A DNA stretch of 64,000 nt. It comes from Comamonas halotolerans. Its GTDB lineage: Bacteria > Pseudomonadota > Gammaproteobacteria > Burkholderiales > Burkholderiaceae_C. Below the pieces are notes generated by a model, which saw nothing but the letters and a program-made list of their open reading frames with translations, had not been told where the DNA came from and did not search any database. The stretch is taken from assembly GCF_030162935.1 (NCBI RefSeq), contig NZ_JASAUZ010000073.1, positions 62,001 through 126,000 of the forward strand, read 5' to 3'. The position numbers were made by a program, and so were the translations under genes. Positions 53,433-61,873 of this stretch are shown one piece after another; positions within the stretch are counted from its first letter, which is position 1, and the number at the start of each line of letters is the position of its first letter.

Positions 53433-54660
53433 TCGTTCCCTTATCAAGGCAATGCGTATCGCTTTGCACGGCTGCCCCACTTGCTAGCAAGGCTTGGATA
53501 TGTGCATCTGCGAGGCCACATTGCTGCAGAAGCTCAATGGTGTGTTGGCCTAGTCGGGGTGGCATGCTGACGGGTGGGCGCTGCCCATCAAAGCGCACAG
53601 GCACACCGGGCAAGCGTATTTCTCCCATGGAGGGGTCTTGCACGGTTTGGAAAAATCCTGTGGCCTGTAGATGAATGTCTGTCTGCAACTCATCCAGACG
53701 TGCAATGGGGGCAGCAGGTATTTCAAGCCGCTCACAAGTCTCCAGCCAATGTGCCGACGTCTTTTCTCGGATGAACTCAGCCGCCAAAGACAGCAACTCT
53801 CCAATGTGAATGGTGCGCTGTGCCATGGTGGAAAAACGTGTGTCTTGAGCAAGCTCCGGTTGCCCCACCTCTGCAAAAAAGCGTTGCCAATGCTGATCGG
53901 TATATGGCATCAACGCGACATGACCATCTGCAGTTGCGTAAGGTCTGCGCGAAGCAGCCATGACTCTTGGGTAACCAGTGGAGGAGCGTGCGGGCACGAA
54001 ATGCTGACCGTACATATGCTCAACCAGGTTAAAGGCCACCATGGACTCAAACATGGGGATTTCAACAAACCCACCTTGCCCGGTACGCTCGCGTCGCAGC
54101 AGCGCTGCCAAGATTGCATGTGCAGCTACATGACCACATGATTTGTCTGCAGCCACCATTGGTAAGTAACGTGCTTCACCTGTTTGCTGCAACATCAGGT
54201 CAGCAACTCCTGACATTCCCTGGATCACGTCGTCATATGCAGGTCGGCCAGCATAAGGCCCATCTTGGGAGAAGCCATGCAGACCCGCGTACACAAGGCG
54301 TGGATGACGAGCATGGAGCGTCTGCGGATCAATCTCCAGCTTGGCCAGTTTCAGTGGGCGCATGCTGTGCATGAAAACGTCCGCACTTGCCACCAGTTGC
54401 TGGAGTGCCTGACGTGCAGCCGCTTGCTTGAGGTCTAGCACCACACTGTGCTTGCTGCGGTTACAACCTAAAAACATTGCCGCCATGCCATCTTCGAGCG
54501 TGGGGCCGGTATGCCGCGTGGAGTCTCCTGCAGGCATTTCTACTTTGATGACTGTTGCGCCATAGTCCGCCAGAATCTGGCTTGCCAATGGTCCAAATAC
54601 CACGGTGGATAAATCCACAACAACGGTCCCGTGCAAAGGAAGCATTGAGTACGTTTTCAC
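53398..54660 (-). CDS. CaiB/BaiF family CoA-transferase
   Basis: 420 residues. LASQILADYGATVIKVEMP, GDSTRHTGPTLEDG, NRSKHSVVLDLKQ and the catalytic Asp in AYDDVIQGMSGV are all typical class III CoA-transferase signatures. It moves CoA from a donor ester to a carboxylic acid. The start is a GTG at 54660; an in-frame ATG at 54645 (MLPLHGT) is a plausible alternative. It begins an apparent three-gene unit CaiB-MaoC-Bug, a common arrangement in Burkholderiales for uptake and activation of an organic acid. Confidence 0.88.
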   Translation of the reverse strand: MKTYSMLPLHGTVVVDLSTVVFGPLASQILADYGATVIKVEMPAGDSTRHTGPTLEDGMAAMFLGCNRSKHSVVLDLKQAAARQALQQLVASADVFMHSMRPLKLAKLEIDPQTLHARHPRLVYAGLHGFSQDGPYAGRPAYDDVIQGMSGVADLMLQQTGEARYLPMVAADKSCGHVAAHAILAALLRRERTGQGGFVEIPMFESMVAFNLVEHMYGQHFVPARSSTGYPRVMAASRRPYATADGHVALMPYTDQHWQRFFAEVGQPELAQDTRFSTMAQRTIHIGELLSLAAEFIREKTSAHWLETCERLEIPAAPIARLDELQTDIHLQATGFFQTVQDPSMGEIRLPGVPVRFDGQRPPVSMPPRLGQHTIELLQQCGLADAHIQALLASGAAVQSDTHCLDKGTNEKRNQHDASS

Positions 54661-55107
54661 AAAGAAAACACCTGTTCCATTGAATATTGTTTTTTGCAGC
54701 TCAAAAGATACAAAGATGTGAAGTACTTGCTGCGCTTTTGTGTGCGGATTGACATAGAGATTCCTCTTGGTATTTCACGGTTTTTGTCTGTGAAATGTGT
54801 GATGCAGGATCACTTTAGATGGACGCTCTCTAATCAGTCCAATATTAAAAAAACTCTTTCTGATACTCTTTCAATATCAAAAACATGCTGAGCCAAGAGA
54901 ATCTCAAGCGAATTGCCTCATCCATTTTGGGGAGGATTTTTCTAGCTCGCCTGCCTATGAGATGCAGTTTGGCTCATGTAAAGAGTGTTTTCCGACATCG
55001 TTGCCTGCAGCGTTTCCCAGCTTGGTTTGCTCTGCCAAGCCTTTGACACATATTGTTTGTTGCCAATAATGGGGCTTAGACAAACACACTGCACTGGAGG
55101 TGTAAGC
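54661..55107. other. AT-rich intergenic region
   Basis: About 450 bases upstream of the divergent CaiB and HdeD genes. The sequence is AT-rich with short direct repeats (CTCTTTC, twice, near 54855-54870) but no gene or clear regulatory site is seen. Confidence 0.4.
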
Positions 55108-55656
55108 ATGAACCAACCTATTTTCCCCAACACCGTGGGCCGCAGCTGGTGGCTGATTTTGCTGTTCGGCATTGTGGCGGTGCTGTTCGGCTTGTTTTGT
55201 ATGTTTGATCCCGTGCAGATGGGCGCCAGCATGACTTGGGCTATCGGTATATTGGCGATTGTCGAAGGAGTTTTCACGCTGCTGGCAGCTTTCAAGAAGG
55301 ATGCTCCAGTCTCCTTGGGCTGGATGCTCTTGTACGCTGCGATTTCTCTTGTGTTCGGTGTACTGGCGGTGATCAATCCGGTTTCCATGGCCACATCTTT
55401 TGTAATGGTCATGGCCATTTGGCTGGTCATTGCCGGGGTGTTGCGCATTGTGCTGGCCGTGCGTATCCGCAAGGATATTGACAATGAGTGGCTGCTGATT
55501 CTCAGTGGCGTTGTGGCTGTGCTGCTGGGTGCTTTGATGCTGTTCGCTCCGTTGGCAGGACTGATTTTGGCGGTTGTCTGGATTGGTGTGGGAGCACTGA
55601 TCTACGGGGCACTGCAGATTTTTGCGGCTTTGCGTATTCGCAAGTTGCTGCGATAA
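55108..55656 (+). CDS. HdeD-family membrane protein (DUF308)
   Basis: 182 residues, six predicted helices in three pairs with the DUF308 repeat style (GIVAVLFGLFCMFDPVQMGASMTWAIGI, LYAAISLVFGVLAVINPVSM, LSGVVAVLLGALMLFAPLAGL). E. coli HdeD is linked to acid resistance at high density; the mechanism is unclear. GGAGG lies seven bases before the ATG at 55108. Monocistronic, with a terminator. Confidence 0.85.
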   Translation: MNQPIFPNTVGRSWWLILLFGIVAVLFGLFCMFDPVQMGASMTWAIGILAIVEGVFTLLAAFKKDAPVSLGWMLLYAAISLVFGVLAVINPVSMATSFVMVMAIWLVIAGVLRIVLAVRIRKDIDNEWLLILSGVVAVLLGALMLFAPLAGLILAVVWIGVGALIYGALQIFAALRIRKLLR

Positions 55657-55677
55657 GGTCGTTGAGAATGGAAAATG

Positions 55678-55700
55678 GCTTCTATCAGGAAGCCTTTTTT
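55678..55700 (+). terminator. Terminator of the HdeD gene
   Basis: GGCTTC pairs with GAAGCC around a five-base loop, followed by TTTTTT. Confidence 0.75.
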
Positions 55701-55739
55701 AAAACTTGTTTGGTAATGTGGCCGGGTTTCAGACACTGA

Positions 55740-56196
55740 TTTTTTATTGATAAATGCTGTCACTATTTCGCGGCTGTTGTGGTTCTTGCTGACGGTGTTA
55801 TGCATTGTGATCCCGTCCATCAAAGCATCCGGAATTCTTGTAGTCGTGATACCAAAATAATGGCTGAGACAGCCTCCACTCACGTCCGTCCAATGCTGCA
55901 GCAAGGAGGCATGTCGGCCTCGCGTGTGGCAAATGCAGAGAGCTCAAATACTGGCACCAGGTTGCGCTTCGACGTCCATAAATCGTTGCAGGCCCAATCA
56001 ATAAGAATTTGGCACGCTTGCTCCTTGCTGTATGCGGCTTTCATGGTGGCTTTGAGCTGTTCCTACATGGTGTCGGCCAGCTTGAAGAAGGCTTTCTGCA
56101 GCAGGTCTTTCATGCCCTGAAAGTAGTACGCCATGTGTCCCTGCGGTACGTTTGCAGCCAGGGCCACCCGGTGGTGGGGAGTGCCGGGCAATCACA
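55740..56196 (-). pseudogene. Decayed TetR-family regulator
   Basis: Read leftwards the minus strand gives VALAANVPQGHMAYYF (a TetR recognition helix and turn), then GMKDLLQKAFFKLADTM, a TAG stop at the next codon, then EQLKATMKAAYSKEQACQILIDWACNDLW and RNLVPVFELSAFATRE, the TetR effector domain. Around 55890 the frame shifts and continues as HWTDVSGGCLSHYFG and IPDALMDGITMHN, a TetR C-terminus. The first helix-turn-helix part is missing, with the DUF4124 gene stop directly abutting. So the gene is truncated, frame-shifted and interrupted, and inactive. Confidence 0.75.
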
Positions 56197-56751
56197 TCAT
56201 GTGTTGTCCTCTTGTTTCAGATCTTTTTCCAGGTCACGCTGCTCGTTGAGCAGGCGATCGAGTTCCGTCTGAAAGCGTGTTTGCTCAGTGGCACACTGTG
56301 TGGCAATGGCTTGCATTTCGGTGCTGATGGATTGCTCCCAAGTGGCACCAGCCAAGTTGTCTTGCGCTAGATTTTTTTGTTTGCGCACCGCCTTCAACCG
56401 CGCGTCGCAATTGTTGGCGGCAGCACGTATGCGAGCCTGGGCGCCAGGAATATGCAGTTCAACCAGTTCGTGCAGGCGCCGCTCTTTGCTCAGCCGATCG
56501 GATTGCGCACGCAAGCGCTGGGTTTCCGTGGGGGCTGAAGGCAGGGCTGAGGCTTCGTTTGGGTTGTGCTGCGGTGGTGTTGCAGGAGCGGGGCTTTTGA
56601 TCTCCAGACGATTTTCTTTGACGCCATCTCCCACACATGGCGTGTCTTGATAACTAACACGGCCATTGCTCGCGGTGCATTGGTACATGGCCATGGAAGG
56701 CTGGCTGAGCATGCCCAGCGCCATTACCAAAGTCAGTTGAAGCGTTTTCAT
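56197..56751 (-). CDS. DUF4124 domain periplasmic protein
   Basis: 184 residues. A signal peptide ends PSMAMYQC. The DUF4124 segment is MYQCTASNGRVSYQDTPC, with two Cys that may form a disulfide. A Pro-rich linker precedes a long helical, Gln/Arg/Glu-rich tail, likely coiled-coil. GGGAG lies six bases before the ATG. Its stop abuts the TetR remnant, suggesting a deletion junction. Confidence 0.82.
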   Translation of the reverse strand: MKTLQLTLVMALGMLSQPSMAMYQCTASNGRVSYQDTPCVGDGVKENRLEIKSPAPATPPQHNPNEASALPSAPTETQRLRAQSDRLSKERRLHELVELHIPGAQARIRAAANNCDARLKAVRKQKNLAQDNLAGATWEQSISTEMQAIATQCATEQTRFQTELDRLLNEQRDLEKDLKQEDNT

Positions 56752-56857
56752 TGCTTGCTCCCGTCGTAGTATCAAACGCTTGTAGCACAAGGTGCTTGGG
56801 CGATGGATGCCACAGCGCAAAGCGCAGTGAATGAAGGGCTGCGGTGGCAACAAAAAA

Positions 56858-56888
56858 GGCTCCCGGATGGAAGCCTTTGGAAGGAGCC
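56858..56888 (-). terminator. Terminator of the liv operon
   Basis: On the minus strand GGCTCC and GGGAGCC pair around an internal GGCTTCC repeat, followed by TTTTTTG, just past the livF stop. Confidence 0.6.
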
Positions 56889-56896
56889 AGGAGGGC

Positions 56897-57628
56897 TTAT
56901 TCCCCCAGGTAGGCTGCGCGCACTTTGGGGTCGTGCAACAGGTCGTGGCCTGGGCCTTCCAGGGTCAGCTCACCCGACTCCAGAACATAGCCGCGCTGGC
57001 TTGCTTCAAGGGCCAAGCGGGCGTTTTGCTCAATCAGCAAAATGGTCACGCCTTGCTTGGAGATGTCTTCAATCACCTCAAAGATCTTGTCCACCATGAT
57101 GGGGGCCAGGCCCATGGTAGGTTCGTCAAGCAGCAGCAATTGTGGCTTGGAGAGGATGGCACGGCCCATGGCCAACATTTGCTGCTCACCACCGGACAGA
57201 GTGCCCGCTGTTTGCTTGCGGCGTTCGGCCAAGCGTGGGAAGCGCGTGTAAACCTGCTCAACTTCTTGGGCAATGGCTGCCTTGTCACTGCGGCTGTAGG
57301 CCCCCATGTGCAGGTTTTCTTCAATGGTCAATTGCGGGAAGATGCCGCGCCCCTCTGGCACCATCACCAATCCCTGGCGCACCATGGAGTGAACCGCTTG
57401 GCCGGCCAGGTTTTGACCTTTGTAGTGAATGCTGCCTGCCGCTAGTGGCACCAGTCCGCAAATGGCACGCAGCGTGGTGCTTTTTCCGGCGCCGTTGGCA
57501 CCGATCAGGGCAACCAGTTCACCAGGGTTGACGTGCAAATTCAGGTGACGCACGGCTCGAATGCCACCGTAGGCCACGTCCATGCCGCGAATCTCCAGCA
57601 TCGGGGTGGAGGCCTTTGCTTCAATCAT
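56897..57628 (-). CDS. livF: Branched-chain amino acid ABC transporter ATPase LivF
   Basis: 243 residues. Walker A GANGAGKST, signature LSGGEQQMLAMGRA, Walker B LLLLDEPTMGLAP and the H-loop are all present. LivF-type ending YVLESGELTLEGPGHDLL. The ATG at 57628 overlaps the livG stop by eight bases. Last gene of livKHMGF. Confidence 0.95.
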   Translation of the reverse strand: MIEAKASTPMLEIRGMDVAYGGIRAVRHLNLHVNPGELVALIGANGAGKSTTLRAICGLVPLAAGSIHYKGQNLAGQAVHSMVRQGLVMVPEGRGIFPQLTIEENLHMGAYSRSDKAAIAQEVEQVYTRFPRLAERRKQTAGTLSGGEQQMLAMGRAILSKPQLLLLDEPTMGLAPIMVDKIFEVIEDISKQGVTILLIEQNARLALEASQRGYVLESGELTLEGPGHDLLHDPKVRAAYLGE

Positions 57629-58478
57629 GGCGATCCTCTTGCTTGTGGGGAGTGGCTAACTCTGGATGTAGGAGTGGGTCCTGGGCTGCGCCCTTGCCCA
57701 GATATGCTTCAATGACGCGGGGGTCATGCTGCACCTCGTGCGGTTGACCATATGACAGAACCTGACCATATTCGAGCACCAGCACGCGGTCGCACATATT
57801 CATGACCAGTTTCATGTCGTGCTCAATCAGCAGCACGGTGATGCCGTCATCACGGATTTTTTCAATCAGCGCGCGTAGCACCACGGTCTCGGATGGATTC
57901 ATGCCTGCAGCGGGCTCATCCAGTGCCAGCAAGGCGGGGCTTGTTGCCAGCGCTCGGGCAATTTCCAGGCGGCGCTGGTCACCGTATGACAAGGACGATG
58001 CCACTTCGTTGGCGACATGGCTGATGCCAACATAATCCAGCAATTGCAGCGCACGCGCTTCAGTGCGTGCTTCTTCCTCACGTGTGGCTTTGTTGCGTAC
58101 CACGGCACCCCAAAGGCCTGCCTTGGTGCGCAAGTGCTGCCCGATCATCACGTTCTCCAGCGCGGTGAGTGCCGAAAAAAGGCGGATGTTCTGGAAAGTG
58201 CGCGCCAAGCCTTTTTCGGCAATCTGGTGCGGTTTGAGCCGGGTCAGTTCGACGCCTTGAAAATTGCAGCTACCGGACTCTGGGATGTACAGCGCTGTCA
58301 TCACATTGAACAGCGTGGTTTTGCCTGCACCGTTGGGTCCGATGAGGCCAAAGATCTCGCCTTTGCGGATTTCAAAACTCACATCCTTGAGGGCTTGCAG
58401 ACCGCCAAAGCGCTTGCTCAATCCCTGAGCAATGAGCAAAGGCTCGCGGGAGGGTGTGGTGGATGGCGCTGCGCTCAT
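57621..58478 (-). CDS. livG: Branched-chain amino acid ABC transporter ATPase LivG
   Basis: 285 residues. Walker A GPNGAGKTTLFNVM, signature SYGDQRRLEIARAL, Walker B LLALDEPAAGMNP. The LivG hallmark IRLFSALTALENVMIGQH is clear. ATGA overlap with livM. Couples ATP use to the LivHM channel. Confidence 0.95.
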   Translation of the reverse strand: MSAAPSTTPSREPLLIAQGLSKRFGGLQALKDVSFEIRKGEIFGLIGPNGAGKTTLFNVMTALYIPESGSCNFQGVELTRLKPHQIAEKGLARTFQNIRLFSALTALENVMIGQHLRTKAGLWGAVVRNKATREEEARTEARALQLLDYVGISHVANEVASSLSYGDQRRLEIARALATSPALLALDEPAAGMNPSETVVLRALIEKIRDDGITVLLIEHDMKLVMNMCDRVLVLEYGQVLSYGQPHEVQHDPRVIEAYLGKGAAQDPLLHPELATPHKQEDRHD

Positions 58479-59569
58479 GCTTGTTGCTCCTTGCCACGGT
58501 TAAGTTCACGTTTGCGCACCTTGGAAGGCCACAGGCCTTCGGGGCGGAAGATCATCACTGCCACCAGCGCAATGCCAAACAGCAGCATGCGAATGGCATC
58601 GGGATCGACGAGCACGTCGCCAAACAAGGTTTGCTGCACAGGGACTACCACGTTGCGCAGTACTTCAGGGAAGATGGAAAGCAGCAGTGCTCCTGCCACC
58701 ACACCGGGCACATGGCCCATGCCGCCCAGCACCACCATGCACAAGATGGCAATGGATTCGCTCAAACCAAAGCTTTCGGGACTGACAAAACCTTGCATTG
58801 AGGCAAACAGGCAGCCGGCCACACCACCAAAACTGGCGCCCATGCCAAAGGCCATGAGTTTGATGTTGCGTGTGTTGATGCCCATGGCCTTGGCGGCCAC
58901 TTCGTCTTCACGTACAGCCTCCCAGGCGCGCCCCACGCGGGAGTTCTGCAGGCGGATGCACACGAAGATGATGACAATCACCAGCGCCATCAGCAGGTAG
59001 TAGTACTTCTCAGGCCCGGTGATGCGAAAGCCCAAAATGGTTTCGGGTTTGCCCAGTGCCCATTCACCGATTCTGAAGGTGTCGATGCGGTTGATACCCT
59101 GTGGGCCGTTGGTGATGTTGACCGGTGCATCCAGGTTGTTCATGAAGATGCGAATGATTTCACCAAACCCCAGCGTCACGATAGCCAGATAGTCTCCCCG
59201 CAATTTGAGTACCGGAAAACCCAGCGCTATGCCCGCCATGGCGGCCAGTGCCACGCCAATAGGCAGCACGATCCAGAATGGCAGGTGCAGGTCAAAGTGT
59301 GGCGATGCCAGCAACGCCCAGGCGTAGGCGCCAACCGCATAGAACGCGATATAGCCCAGGTCAAGCAGACCGGCAAAGCCCACCACAATGTTCAGGCCCA
59401 GCGCCAGCATGACATATAGCAGTGCAAAGTTCAGAATGCGAATCCAGCCTTGCCCTGCGGTGGCTCCGAGCAAAAAAGGCAGCACCAGCAGCACGGCGCC
59501 AATGGCAAAAGCACCCAGCCAGACTTTGGCTGGCGTACGGTCTTTGGATGTTGAAAGCGTGTGACTCAT
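58475..59569 (-). CDS. livM: Branched-chain amino acid ABC transporter permease LivM
   Basis: 364 residues, about ten membrane helices. NIVVGFAGLLDLGYIAFYAVGAYAWALL is the LivM signature, followed by FPVLKLRGDYLAIVTLGFGEIIRI and the coupling region NSRVGRAWEAVREDEVAAKAMGI. ATGA overlap with livH. Confidence 0.94.
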   Translation of the reverse strand: MSHTLSTSKDRTPAKVWLGAFAIGAVLLVLPFLLGATAGQGWIRILNFALLYVMLALGLNIVVGFAGLLDLGYIAFYAVGAYAWALLASPHFDLHLPFWIVLPIGVALAAMAGIALGFPVLKLRGDYLAIVTLGFGEIIRIFMNNLDAPVNITNGPQGINRIDTFRIGEWALGKPETILGFRITGPEKYYYLLMALVIVIIFVCIRLQNSRVGRAWEAVREDEVAAKAMGINTRNIKLMAFGMGASFGGVAGCLFASMQGFVSPESFGLSESIAILCMVVLGGMGHVPGVVAGALLLSIFPEVLRNVVVPVQQTLFGDVLVDPDAIRMLLFGIALVAVMIFRPEGLWPSKVRKRELNRGKEQQA

Positions 59570-60495
59570 GCGCGGTCTCCCGAACGTTCACCCAAGAGGC
59601 CGGAAGGCCGGAAAATCAATACCACTACCAGCACGATGAAGCTGAATACGTCTTGATAGTGGCTGCCAAACACGCCGTTGGTGAGGTTGCCGACGTAACC
59701 GGAGCCGAGGGCTTCAATAAGACCCAGCAGCAAGCCACCCAGCATGGCACCACCCAGGTTGCCAATACCTCCCAGAACGGCGGCAGTGAAAGCTTTAAGA
59801 CCCAGCATGAAGCCCATGGTGTATTGCGCCACGCCGTAGTAGCTGGTGATCATCACGCCTGCAATGGCCGCCAGGGCAGAGCCAATCAGGAATGCAGCGG
59901 AGATGACGGTGTTGATGTTCACACCCATCAGCCCTGCCACTTCACGGTTTTGGGCTGTGGCGCGCATGGCCATGCCAAGGCGGGTTTTATGTACCAGCAG
60001 AAGCAAGGCGACCATGATCAGGGCAGAGCCCAGCATGATGGCAATTTGCAGCATGCTCAGCCTCGCATCACCGAGTTGGAACACCGTGGGCTCGATGATG
60101 TGAGGAAAATTCAGGTAGTTGCGGCCCCAGAACATCATGGCTACGTTCTGGATGATGATGGACACACCAATGGCTGTGATCAAGGCCGCCAGCCGTGGGG
60201 CGCGCCGCAAAGGCCGATAGGCAATGCGTTCAGCGGTCCAGCCCAGGGCCATGCACACGGGAATCGACACCAGCAGCGCTGATCCCAGTGCGACGAAAAC
60301 GGAAACATCACCAAAGTGACCAAGCAGTGCAAGCACCACGCTGGTGGCAGTCATTGCACCGACCATGACAACATCGCCATGGGCGAAGTTGATCAGGCCG
60401 ATGATGCCGTAGACCATGGTGTAGCCCAGTGCCACCAGCGCATACACGCTGCCGGCAGTGAGGCCGTTGATGATTTGTTGCAGAAAAATATCCAT
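59566..60495 (-). CDS. livH: Branched-chain amino acid ABC transporter permease LivH
   Basis: 309 residues, about eight helices. MDIFLQQIINGLTAGSVYALVALGYTMVYGIIGLINFAHGD opens it, the LivH hallmark. KTRLGMAMRATAQNREVAGLMGVN is the coupling region. The ATG at 60495 is chosen because a longer frame only adds unrelated residues. Confidence 0.94.
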   Translation of the reverse strand: MDIFLQQIINGLTAGSVYALVALGYTMVYGIIGLINFAHGDVVMVGAMTATSVVLALLGHFGDVSVFVALGSALLVSIPVCMALGWTAERIAYRPLRRAPRLAALITAIGVSIIIQNVAMMFWGRNYLNFPHIIEPTVFQLGDARLSMLQIAIMLGSALIMVALLLLVHKTRLGMAMRATAQNREVAGLMGVNINTVISAAFLIGSALAAIAGVMITSYYGVAQYTMGFMLGLKAFTAAVLGGIGNLGGAMLGGLLLGLIEALGSGYVGNLTNGVFGSHYQDVFSFIVLVVVLIFRPSGLLGERSGDRA

Positions 60496-60641
60496 GACAG
60501 GCGCGCCCTTGCGGCGTAGGCAGTCGGAAAGAAGTGGACTTGTTGTGGGTGGCAAGTCCGAGAGATTGCGGTGGCGGGCACCACAAGAGGCTGACTGGGC
60601 AGCCGCCACAGCGCTTTCAAAGTGCTGTGGCAGAGCGGCAT

Positions 60642-61802
60642 TTACTTGCCGGAATCAACAATGGTCTTGACTTCTTCCCACTTGCCGCCCTTGACGGTGT
60701 AGATGGTGACAGCCACTTCGTTCAGGTCGCCTTTCTTGTCATACGCAATGTTGGCGCTGGTGGCACCGCTGCGTTTGAGTGCCGCCAGTTTGGGCAGGTA
60801 CTTATCACTCTTGGCAGAGCCCGCTTGCTCCATGGCTGTGATCATGTTCCAGGCACCGTCATAGGCGTAGGGGGCGTATACACCGGGCTCTACTTTGAAG
60901 CGTGCCTTGTAGGCGGCAGCAAACTTTTCACCTTGAGCCATGGTTTTCAAAGGCACGCCTGCCAGGGAGGCGTAGGTGCCATTGGCGGCTTCGCCGGCCA
61001 GCTTCAGGAAGGTGTCACTGCGGGTCATTTCACCGGAGACCAGTGGCTGGGTGATGCCCAGTGTTTGCATCTGGCGGCGCATGGGGCCGGACTGCGCATC
61101 CAGGCCTCCAAAGAAGATGGCGTCTGCGCCCTTGGCTTTGATGCTGGTCAGAATGGCAGTGAAGTCGCTGGCTTTGTCGGTGGTGTACTCGCGGGCTACC
61201 ACTGTGCCACCTGCACGCTTGACGGCGGCAATCACCTGGTCGGCCAGACCTTGGCCGTAGGCCGTGCGGTCATCGATCACCGCGACCTTCTTGGCATTCA
61301 AATCCTTGACCATGAAAACGCCAACGGCCGCACCTTGCTGGGTGTCACTGGTCATCATGCGGAAAGTGGTGTCATAGCCTTGCAGGGTGTACTCAGGTGA
61401 CGTGGCCATGGCGATTTGGGGAATGCCTGCGTCGTTGTACACACGCGATGCAGGAATGGTGGTACCCGAGTTGAAGTGTCCCAGCATGCCGTTGACCTTG
61501 GCATCAGCGATTTGCTGCGCGACCTGCACCGCAGTGCGTGGATCTGCCTGATCATCTTTGGAGACGAGGACAAACTTGGCCTTGTCTCCATCCAGCTGGA
61601 TGCCCTTGGCATTGGCCTCTTCCAGGGCCAGAGTCAGGCCATTGCGCATGTCTTCACCGTAGTGAGCCTGAGGGCCGGTCAGCGGCGCTGCAAAGCCCAG
61701 TCGCACGTTGGTTTCTGCGTGGGCGGCACTCATCAGGCCGCCAAAGGCGCAGGCAAGGGCCACGGTACTGGCCAGGGTCTTAAAGGATGGAGAAGAGGTC
61801 AT
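60642..61802 (-). CDS. livK: Branched-chain amino acid receptor LivK/LivJ
   Basis: 386 residues. The signal peptide ends MSAAHA-E. VRLGFAAPLTGPQAHYGEDMRNGLTLALEEAN and DKAKFVLVSKDDQADPRTAVQ are type I periplasmic binding protein signatures. TVVAREYTTDKASDFTAILTSIKAKGADAIFFGG lines the hinge. GGAG lies six bases before the ATG. It heads the operon with about 145 bases before livH. Substrate may be branched-chain or related amino acids. Confidence 0.93.
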   Translation of the reverse strand: MTSSPSFKTLASTVALACAFGGLMSAAHAETNVRLGFAAPLTGPQAHYGEDMRNGLTLALEEANAKGIQLDGDKAKFVLVSKDDQADPRTAVQVAQQIADAKVNGMLGHFNSGTTIPASRVYNDAGIPQIAMATSPEYTLQGYDTTFRMMTSDTQQGAAVGVFMVKDLNAKKVAVIDDRTAYGQGLADQVIAAVKRAGGTVVAREYTTDKASDFTAILTSIKAKGADAIFFGGLDAQSGPMRRQMQTLGITQPLVSGEMTRSDTFLKLAGEAANGTYASLAGVPLKTMAQGEKFAAAYKARFKVEPGVYAPYAYDGAWNMITAMEQAGSAKSDKYLPKLAALKRSGATSANIAYDKKGDLNEVAVTIYTVKGGKWEEVKTIVDSGK

Positions 61803-61873
61803 GCTGCGTTGCTCCTTGGTTGGTAAGTGAAAGAGGGACTGTAAAAAGGCTATCCGGTTAGGGGAATGCGGGC

